Source: Chitinophagaceae bacterium | Lineage (GTDB): Bacteria; Bacteroidota; Bacteroidia; Chitinophagales; Chitinophagaceae | Reading direction: 5' to 3' | NCBI GenBank assembly: GCA_947374225.1 | Contig: CANCAY010000001.1 | Span: 1 to 48,840, forward strand | DNA: 48,840 nucleotides | Shown here: positions 42,819 to 48,840 of the stretch, in pieces | Numbering within the stretch: the stretch's first letter is position 1 | Layout of the letters: each line of letters starts with the position of its first letter | Notes under the pieces: model-generated | Told to the model about the DNA's origin: nothing | What the model saw: only the letters and a program-made list of their open reading frames with translations | Databases searched by the model: none | Made by a program: the position numbers and the translations under genes

Positions 42819-45296
42819 GGTTACTCTAAAACTTCCAAATATTCCGAACGACGAAGGAGTCGCAGTTTTCAATTCCTCATTTTTAAGTCTCCATACAAAA
42901 TCGACCCTAAAGAATCGTGCAATATTTTCAATGCCGGTACCCACTTCACAATAAGGTTTAGATTGTAATGAATTGAATGGATGGTCTTGAATAAAATTCA
43001 ATGTTTTATTTTCAGTAGACAAGCTTCCTACAACCGCCTTGGCGCTCCAAAACTGTCTCCATTTTGTTTTTTTAATGAGTGGAATATATTTTAGAATGCC
43101 CTTCCCTATCTTATGTTCAATATTCATTCCAACATAAGCGTCACTTATAAATTCATATCTACGCATCATGTTGAAAGCATATTTATTATAATACATCATT
43201 TCATTGCCTGGCATGATATCTAAATATGGATATGCAGCTGTTCCCCATGTTTTACCAGCATACACTGCATATACAATATTGCCATAAGGAGTGATAGGCA
43301 ATTCGTCGTTAATTGTGATATTTAATTTTTTATAATCAGCGCCAGAAGCTAACACGTTTTTAAACGACTGCGCATACTTTATGTCCACCACAGGGTATAA
43401 ACTACCAAATCCAAATCTGGTAAAATTATTTTCCAGGTATCTTTCTTGATAAGCAAAGCGGAAGTCCAAACTAGCTTCTGCTGCATGTAGTAAATGCTCG
43501 TTATTAGGGCCTTCAATAACAGGTAGGTTTAGCAATGGCAAATACAACTTGTCTGCAAGGGCCCAAGTAAATTGAAAGCCTTTATTATTCTCATGAAAAA
43601 AGCTAAACTGACTTTGCGTTAGTTGTTGAAACTTAAAGGGAATATTTTTTTGTCTTAATAAAGTTCCAAATAAATTGTCATTACTAATTTGATCAAAATA
43701 TTCTTGTCCGAATTCTAAATCCGATTTTCTTTCCGCTTGGACATAAATTAATGGACTGGTTTTAAATCTATATGTAACACCAATTTTGCCTTTCCATTTT
43801 TCATCCTGAAAACCATAAGCACCATAGCCATAAATATTCCAATTTTTACTAAACCCTGTATTAGTAGCAGCGTCTAGTCTTAGTCGCACACCATCCCATT
43901 TATTCGAACTCAACACATTAAACCAAGGGCCAATGGTGATATTTCCCACTTCTTTAATTCCTTTTACAGCAAATTCTGCCACATCCTTATAAAACAAAAA
44001 GGTACGGTTCTTATTTAAAGTGTCTAAGATTGCATACACTGCTTTTTCAGTTTTAGCTAATGGCTCATGTCTTAATGCCTGCCATTCACTTTCGTCATTA
44101 GAACTACTATTTTTTAATAAATCAACCTGTGGTGACTTAACAATATGCTCCATCCTAGAGTCCACTGCAGTATCATTAATTAGCACATTTTTATAAGTAG
44201 TTGTTTTACGTCCTTTTATACCTAACATGCCTTTACCTGGACTAAAGTCTGCTACAAATCTGTCTTTAGACAAAAACCATACAGAGTCCTTCACTATTTT
44301 AAATTCTTGAATCATGGTTAATGATTCAAGGAAATTAATGTCGGCAAAAGTAGAAGGTCTTAAAGTGATTTTTTGAATAGCAAAGCTGGTATCATTCACC
44401 CAACAATCTCCGTCAAAAGTCAATTCATTAATTCCTTTAGGCTTGAAGAATAAATGCACCAATCTTTTCCCATTTAAATACGCAGTGTCCGCTAATTTGA
44501 ATTTATAATACGTATCAGCATTGGTATGAAAAGGACTTATGAACTCTTTATTAAAAACTGGAATAACATTTTTATAAATATTTATATTTTGATAAGTACC
44601 TCCTAACTCTTTAATGATAGATTCATTTTCAATACCATTAGTTCTTGTCTTTTTAATTACTTCTAAAGTTCTTCTTGGAGATTTCTGATTATAATAATCG
44701 GAAATAGTTTCAGTTAGGTATACTGGAAGGAATGCCTGATGTGTTTCGGAAGTGTCAATAAAGTCAAACACAAATTCTAAAGGTTTCACTAAAGCACTCT
44801 TGGCTAATTTGTCTTTTTGAACATTATTCAAATCCACTTCCATCTTATTATATAATTCATAAGTATAGTTGTCGAAATTAGCAGGATTATGCAGTTCCTT
44901 TTTAGACATTATTTTTCTCCAAAACCACAATGACCTATTGTACTTGGACTTTACTACTGCTTCCTGCTTGGGCGCTTCTACAAATAAATGCACTGTGCCA
45001 ATATCTAAGCCATTTAGCTTAATTACTGGGATTAATAAGGAGATATAACCTACACTTTGAATTTTCAAAGTATCTGCATTGCCATAAATAGATTGTGCCA
45101 AAATAAAATTGCCAGCAGAGTCAGTCAAGACACCTTTTTGAGCTTTCACAAAGGAGACAGACACAAAAGGCAATGGCTCTTCGCTTTGATGATCCGCCAC
45201 CTTTCCTTTAAGATATACCTGTTGCGAAAAAACAACAGTACTAGACATTAAAAAGCATGATAACACAAATCCTTTCAAACACAAATTCATTTTCAT
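42813..45296 (-). CDS. DUF5686 outer-membrane protein with carboxypeptidase-regulatory-like domain
   Basis: 827 residues from ATG at 45294-45296; an ATG at 45312 would overlap the -7 box, and one at 45288 is also possible. A signal peptide (CFLMSSTVVFSQ) leads to a CarboxypepD_reg-like domain (LKGKVADHQSEEPLPFVSVSF, about 27-105). The central DUF5686 region contains FKPKGINELTFDGDCWVNDTSF split over two strands. The C-terminal 380 residues are rich in aromatic beta-strands and end GIFGSFRVTL, as in an outer-membrane barrel. It resembles a TonB receptor in layout but has no plug. The function is unknown; relatives are widespread in Bacteroidota. Confidence 0.86.
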   Translation of the reverse strand: MKMNLCLKGFVLSCFLMSSTVVFSQQVYLKGKVADHQSEEPLPFVSVSFVKAQKGVLTDSAGNFILAQSIYGNADTLKIQSVGYISLLIPVIKLNGLDIGTVHLFVEAPKQEAVVKSKYNRSLWFWRKIMSKKELHNPANFDNYTYELYNKMEVDLNNVQKDKLAKSALVKPLEFVFDFIDTSETHQAFLPVYLTETISDYYNQKSPRRTLEVIKKTRTNGIENESIIKELGGTYQNINIYKNVIPVFNKEFISPFHTNADTYYKFKLADTAYLNGKRLVHLFFKPKGINELTFDGDCWVNDTSFAIQKITLRPSTFADINFLESLTMIQEFKIVKDSVWFLSKDRFVADFSPGKGMLGIKGRKTTTYKNVLINDTAVDSRMEHIVKSPQVDLLKNSSSNDESEWQALRHEPLAKTEKAVYAILDTLNKNRTFLFYKDVAEFAVKGIKEVGNITIGPWFNVLSSNKWDGVRLRLDAATNTGFSKNWNIYGYGAYGFQDEKWKGKIGVTYRFKTSPLIYVQAERKSDLEFGQEYFDQISNDNLFGTLLRQKNIPFKFQQLTQSQFSFFHENNKGFQFTWALADKLYLPLLNLPVIEGPNNEHLLHAAEASLDFRFAYQERYLENNFTRFGFGSLYPVVDIKYAQSFKNVLASGADYKKLNITINDELPITPYGNIVYAVYAGKTWGTAAYPYLDIMPGNEMMYYNKYAFNMMRRYEFISDAYVGMNIEHKIGKGILKYIPLIKKTKWRQFWSAKAVVGSLSTENKTLNFIQDHPFNSLQSKPYCEVGTGIENIARFFRVDFVWRLKNEELKTATPSSFGIFGSFRVTL

Positions 45297-45300
45297 TCCG

Positions 45301-45308
45301 CGAAGATA
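45301..45308 (-). promoter_or_regulatory. -7-like box of the DUF5686 gene
   Basis: Minus strand TATCTTCG, one mismatch from TAnnTTTG, ends 4 bases before the chosen ATG. The same TATCTTCG octamer stands before rsgA. Confidence 0.4.
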
Positions 45309-45362
45309 ATTCATATTTTATTTTTTTAATGTGTCATTAGTCACCGTTCGTCATTTTGATTG

Positions 45363-45370
45363 TATTTTTG
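45363..45370 (+). promoter_or_regulatory. -7 promoter box of the MBL-fold gene
   Basis: TATTTTTG, a perfect TAnnTTTG match, 17 bases before the ATG at 45388. It lies inside the longer in-frame reading from 45331, which argues against that start. Confidence 0.45.
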
Positions 45371-45387
45371 TAGTAAAGTTTAACCCC

Positions 45388-46041
45388 ATGTTATCAATAA
45401 AGTCTTTTTGTTTTAATCCTTTTCAGGAAAATACCTATATCCTATTCAATGAAGCTAAAGAAGCCATCATTATTGATCCAGGTTGCTATACTGACCAGGA
45501 AAAGCAGACCCTTACTGATTTTATTATAGAAAACAATCTAGTACCTAAATTATTGTTGAATACACATTGTCATTTAGATCATGTATTTGGGAATAGTTAT
45601 GTGAGTGAGCAATATGGACTTACCGCTTTGTTTCACAAAAATGAACAAATCGTAATTGATAGATTACCAGAAGGTGGAGCTAGATGGGGTGTTCCCTGTG
45701 AACCTTATACAGGAAAAGTGCAATATATTGAAGACAAAGAAATGATCCATTTTGGAACAGACGCTTTTGAAGTACTATTAACACCTGGCCATTCCCCGGG
45801 AAGTGTTTGTTTTTATCATGCAAAACAGGACATTTTAATAGGGGGCGACTTAATATTTAAAGACGGAGTTGGTAGAACCGACCTGCCAGGCAGTAACCCG
45901 CTGGATTTAATTAAAAGTATAAAAGAACAAATTTTGCCCTTGCCGGACACTATGACCATCTATTCTGGACATGGCCCCGCTACTACTTTAGGTAGAGAGA
46001 AAGCTGCAAACCCTTATATTAAGCATATACTAAAGGCTTAA
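45388..46041 (+). CDS. MBL-fold metallo-hydrolase (glyoxalase II-like)
   Basis: 217 residues from ATG at 45388 (MLSIKSFCFNPFQENTYIL). The start is supported by the -7 box upstream. The two-metal site is complete: H60, H62, D64 and H65 (NTHCHLDHVFG), then LTPGHSPGSVCF, GGDLIFKDGVGRTDLPG and YSGHGPATTLG. This short YcbL-like group hydrolyses thioesters or related bonds; glutathione is unlikely in an organism that makes bacillithiol, so the natural thiol may differ. The N-terminal PFQENTY segment is typical of the subgroup. Confidence 0.9.
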   Translation: MLSIKSFCFNPFQENTYILFNEAKEAIIIDPGCYTDQEKQTLTDFIIENNLVPKLLLNTHCHLDHVFGNSYVSEQYGLTALFHKNEQIVIDRLPEGGARWGVPCEPYTGKVQYIEDKEMIHFGTDAFEVLLTPGHSPGSVCFYHAKQDILIGGDLIFKDGVGRTDLPGSNPLDLIKSIKEQILPLPDTMTIYSGHGPATTLGREKAANPYIKHILKA

Positions 46042-46064
46042 CAATTTGATAATGCATTGCTAAC

Positions 46065-46095
46065 TGTGCATTCTGAATTATTAAAACTAATTTTG
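46065..46095 (+). promoter_or_regulatory. Candidate promoter of the two-component operon
   Basis: TGTG (46065-46068), a 19-base spacer, then TAATTTTG (46088-46095), a perfect -7 match. The ATG follows 16 bases later. Confidence 0.5.
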
Positions 46096-46111
46096 AAGCA
46101 ATCCAACAGAC

Positions 46112-46795
46112 ATGGATAATAGAGAAATGAAAATATTAATTGCAGACGACGAACCCGATATTATTGAGATAATCAGTTTTCATTTACAAAAAGCTGGCTT
46201 TGATGTAATTACTGCAAGTGACGGTAGTGAAGCTATTGAAAAAGCCAAACTGCATACACCTGATTGTATTATTCTTGACATCATGATGCCCAAGCGAACT
46301 GGTTTTGAAGTTTGTGAATATTTAAGAAGCAATTCCCAATTTGATAAGACTCTAATTGTGTTATTAACTGCATTAAACGACGAAGCTTCTCATATTAAAG
46401 GTCTTGAATTAGGAGGCGATGATTTTGTAAGTAAGCCCATTAGCCCTAAAGTTTTATTAAGTAGAATCACTGCATTATTTAGAAGAATACAACCGACAAG
46501 TACGGAAAATAAAATAGTCCAAATTAAAGACCTAAGTATTGACCCTGCTCAGTATAAAACTACTTTAAATGGTGTAACACATTCCTTAGCAAAAAAAGAG
46601 TTTGAGTTATTGTATTTATTAGCCGCACAAGCTGGTCGTGTTTTTTTAAGAAACGAAATTTTGTCACAGGTTTGGGGCAATGACGTGATTGTGGGCGACC
46701 GCACTATTGACGTTCATATTCGTAAAATTCGCTCTAAATTAGGCATTGATTGTATCACTACCGTAAAAGGGGTTGGTTACAAATTCGATTATTAA
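46112..46795 (+). CDS. OmpR/PhoB-family response regulator
   Basis: 227 residues. The receiver domain (about 6-120) has the acidic pair D12/D13, phosphoacceptor D56 (CIILDIMMPKRTGFE), and the T and K switch residues in LLTALND and DDFVSKPISP. A winged-helix DNA-binding domain (about 130-227) carries LAKKEFELLYLLAAQAGRVFLRNEIL and GDRTIDVHIRKIRSKLG. It is phosphorylated by the histidine kinase encoded 46 bases downstream. The target genes are not evident; a second ATG five codons on is also possible. Confidence 0.93.
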   Translation: MDNREMKILIADDEPDIIEIISFHLQKAGFDVITASDGSEAIEKAKLHTPDCIILDIMMPKRTGFEVCEYLRSNSQFDKTLIVLLTALNDEASHIKGLELGGDDFVSKPISPKVLLSRITALFRRIQPTSTENKIVQIKDLSIDPAQYKTTLNGVTHSLAKKEFELLYLLAAQAGRVFLRNEILSQVWGNDVIVGDRTIDVHIRKIRSKLGIDCITTVKGVGYKFDY

Positions 46796-46841
46796 TAAGA
46801 ATTAGATAACTTCGTATAGCTAAGCATTTAGCAGCTAAACT

Positions 46842-47888
46842 ATGTTTGAACAAAAAAACTTTTCTCCTAAACAATTAGCGGTTTTTACAGCGCTAATCCT
46901 ATCTCTTTTAATTGCAATAAGCACTTATGTTTTAATTAGAGATTTAAAAGTCTTATTGTATTATTTTATTTTATGTTTTGCTGTAATTTATATTCTTGTA
47001 TATCAAATATTAGAACGTTTTATTTATCGAAAAATAAAGCTCATTTACAAACTTATTTCTCAAACCAAAGCAAGCAAAAGAGAAGAAGCTTATAATAAAT
47101 ACATTCTGCCTCAAAAAGGCATTGACGAAGTGAGAGCAGACGTTGAAAAATGGGTGGAACAACAATCGGAACAAATCAAGCAACTTCAGTCTAATGAAGC
47201 TTTTCGACGAGAGTTTTTACAGAATCTTTCGCATGAAATTAAAACACCCATATTTTCCATACAGGGTTACTTAGAACTGCTTGGCGACGGTGCCATGGAA
47301 GACGAAGTAATTGCACAAAAGTTTATTCGAAAATCTCAGGCCAATGTGCAAAGACTAGTGCAGCTAGTGAACGACGTAGACATTATCACGAATCTTGAAA
47401 TTAACAAAGAGCCTATCTTAAAACAAAGTTTTATTATACAGGATCTCATAACAGAAGCTGCCAATAATTTAGGTATACAAATGGAACAGAAGCAAGCGCA
47501 TTTCCAAATTAAAAAAGGATCTGAGTCTCCGATTGCTGTTTTTGCAGATAAGAACAAAATCTATCAAGTATTGGTGAATGTAATTGCTAATGCTATTAAG
47601 TATGGCAAGATAGATGGTGAGATCATTGCAAGTGTTTACAAAATTGAAGACAATAAAGTCTTAATTGAGATAAGTGACAATGGTGCTGGAATTGCAGAAG
47701 AGCATATTCCTAGGCTGTTTGAGCGCTTTTATCGCACCGACGATGCTAGGAGTAGAGAGATTGGCGGAACCGGCCTTGGGTTAGCTATTTGCAAACATAT
47801 TATAGAAGCGCATAAGGAGACCATGCATATTAGAAGTAAAGTAAACGTGGGCACTACCGTTGGATTTACATTGGCAGGCAAAGCTTAG
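46842..47888 (+). CDS. Membrane sensor histidine kinase (PhoR-like)
   Basis: 348 residues. Two transmembrane helices lie at about 11-33 and 36-58 with only a very short loop between them, so there is no periplasmic sensor domain. A coiled-coil linker leads to the HisKA helix with H131 in NLSHEIKTPIFS. The HATPase domain follows, with N box NVIANAIKYGK, G1 DNGAGIAEEHIPRLFERFYR, and G2 GGTGLGLAICKHI. It pairs with the preceding OmpR-type regulator. The input signal may be within the membrane or come from a partner protein. Confidence 0.93.
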   Translation: MFEQKNFSPKQLAVFTALILSLLIAISTYVLIRDLKVLLYYFILCFAVIYILVYQILERFIYRKIKLIYKLISQTKASKREEAYNKYILPQKGIDEVRADVEKWVEQQSEQIKQLQSNEAFRREFLQNLSHEIKTPIFSIQGYLELLGDGAMEDEVIAQKFIRKSQANVQRLVQLVNDVDIITNLEINKEPILKQSFIIQDLITEAANNLGIQMEQKQAHFQIKKGSESPIAVFADKNKIYQVLVNVIANAIKYGKIDGEIIASVYKIEDNKVLIEISDNGAGIAEEHIPRLFERFYRTDDARSREIGGTGLGLAICKHIIEAHKETMHIRSKVNVGTTVGFTLAGKA

Positions 47889-47916
47889 TGTCTTATTTTT
47901 TCGTTTCTTTGTATTC

Positions 47917-47924
47917 TAAATTTC
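47917..47924 (+). promoter_or_regulatory. -7-like box of galE
   Basis: TAAATTTC, one mismatch from TAnnTTTG, ends 4 bases before the galE ATG. Confidence 0.35.
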
Positions 47925-47928
47925 TTTA

Positions 47929-48840
47929 ATGCAAACTATCTTAGTTACTGGCGGATGTGGATTCATTGGTGCTCATACCATTGTTGATTTAATAGAACAT
48001 GGTTTTAATGTAATTTCAGTTGATAATTTATCAAGGGCTTCCGACAAATCTTTATTGGGTATTGAACAGATTACCGGAAAGAAAATCAAGAATTATAAAA
48101 TTGATTTAACCGACAAAGCCGCTACTGAATTAGTATTTAAAGAAAATCCTGGCATTACTGGAATTATTCATTTTGCAGCTTATAAAGCGGTGGGTGAATC
48201 TGTTGAAAAACCATTGGACTATTATGAGAATAATTTATTCTCACTGGTTCACTTATTACAAATGGCAGTCAAATACAATGCACAACATTTTATATTCTCT
48301 TCCTCTTGTACTGTTTACGGAAATCCTGAAACCATTCCTGTTACAGAAGACACTCCATTACAAACAGCAACTTCTCCTTATGGCGCTACCAAGCAAATGG
48401 GAGAAACTATTGTAAGAGACACAGCATTCACTTACCCACTATCCACTATATTATTAAGATATTTTAATCCAGTAGGCGCGCATCCTTCAATTGCCATTGG
48501 AGAATTACCAATTGGTCGTCCACAAAACTTAGTGCCAGCAATTACCCAAACTGCTATTGGTAAATTACCTATGATGCAAGTACACGGCAGTGATTATGAC
48601 ACACGCGACGGAAGTTGCATACGTGATTATATACATGTATGTGATATTGCACATGCACATACTTTGGCTATTCAATATTCTATTAAAAACAATCAACCAA
48701 AGTCTTGCGAAGTTTTTAATTTAGGTACAGGTAATGGCATCACGGTATTAGAAGCTATCAAAGCTTTTGAGAAAGTAAGTGGTGTGAAATTAAATTACGA
48801 AATAGGACCACGCAGGGCTGGTGATATTGTTTCTATATAT
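47929..48840 (+). CDS. galE: UDP-glucose 4-epimerase, N-terminal 304 codons (runs off the window)
   Basis: The reading frame is open from ATG at 47929 to the window end. It is an extended SDR: NAD-binding GGCGFIGAH near the N-terminus, SVDNLSRAS, IHFAAYKAVGESV, FSSSCTVYG (catalytic Ser/Thr), YGATKQMGE (catalytic YxxxK), LRYFNPVGAHPS and RDYIHVCDIAHAH. It interconverts UDP-glucose and UDP-galactose for surface polysaccharide and galactose use. The complete enzyme is about 340 residues, so some 35 codons are missing. Confidence 0.95.
   Translation, partial: MQTILVTGGCGFIGAHTIVDLIEHGFNVISVDNLSRASDKSLLGIEQITGKKIKNYKIDLTDKAATELVFKENPGITGIIHFAAYKAVGESVEKPLDYYENNLFSLVHLLQMAVKYNAQHFIFSSSCTVYGNPETIPVTEDTPLQTATSPYGATKQMGETIVRDTAFTYPLSTILLRYFNPVGAHPSIAIGELPIGRPQNLVPAITQTAIGKLPMMQVHGSDYDTRDGSCIRDYIHVCDIAHAHTLAIQYSIKNNQPKSCEVFNLGTGNGITVLEAIKAFEKVSGVKLNYEIGPRRAGDIVSIY

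Noticed and set aside
46797..46841. Imperfect inverted repeat (AGCTAAGCATTTAGCAGCTA) before the histidine kinase gene
   Set aside because: Short, imperfect and inside a 46-base operon gap; not distinguishable from chance in AT-rich DNA.
48173..48415. 80-codon frame near the window end on the plus strand
   Set aside because: It lies out of frame inside galE, whose conserved motifs cover the same bases.

Overview
The window is about 48.8 kb of low-GC chromosomal DNA from a member of the Bacteroidota, most likely family Chitinophagaceae. This rests on gene content: a TonB receptor with a carboxypeptidase-regulatory N-domain, the type IX secretion gene porT directly behind ubiE, the gliding lipoprotein gene gldB beside nadE, bacillithiol synthase BshA, and DUF5686 and BNR-propeller outer-envelope proteins. 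Promoter-like boxes follow the Bacteroidota -7 consensus TAnnTTTG, and starts lack clear Shine-Dalgarno sequences. The genus cannot be fixed from sequence reading alone. I saw no rRNA, tRNA, CRISPR array, insertion sequence or phage genes. No gap between genes exceeds 300 bases; the largest, 7894-8131, holds the umuDC control region.

Layout. 1-5.2 kb: start of a phosphotransferase gene on the minus strand, a large TonB-dependent receptor, an exported SAM hydrolase (DUF62) and a Rieske oxygenase. 5.3-7.9 kb: a small accessory island on the minus strand, with a broken lipoprotein gene carrying an HExxH motif (one homopolymer frameshift and one in-frame amber codon) followed by two recently duplicated genes for small exported proteins. 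8.1-9.9 kb: an umuDC-like mutagenesis operon whose UmuD homologue appears to lack both catalytic residues and whose promoter overlaps two copies of a palindrome. 9.9-11.1 kb: a free-standing C-terminal half of carbamoyl-phosphate synthase. 11.3-16.6 kb: M28 peptidase, bshA, a class III aminotransferase, gamma-carbonic anhydrase and rsgA. 16.6-22.4 kb: a co-directional run of ubiE, porT, pyrC, a MutS-like ATPase and comM. 22.4-33.9 kb: CoA-binding protein, a histone-H1-like repeat protein, a zinc metalloprotease, pdhC, icd, apaG, gldB, nadE and a DUF1343 protein. 34.0-40.4 kb: two giant paralogous BNR/VPS10-type propeller proteins. 40.5-48.8 kb: thiolase, pyrD, a DUF5686 outer-membrane protein, an MBL-fold hydrolase, a response regulator/histidine kinase pair and the first 304 codons of galE.

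How it fits together. Most genes are housekeeping: pyrimidine synthesis (carB half, pyrC, pyrD), NAD synthesis, TCA cycle and pyruvate dehydrogenase, menaquinone synthesis, and ribosome maturation. They are interleaved with cell-envelope genes typical of Bacteroidota. Gene packing is tight: five convergent pairs abut or overlap by a few bases with no room for a terminator, and several genes carry a -7 box ending only 3-6 bases before the ATG, which suggests leaderless transcripts. The most unusual points are the catalytically dead-looking UmuD with its double operator, the lone CarB half, and the decaying lipoprotein locus with duplicated neighbours.
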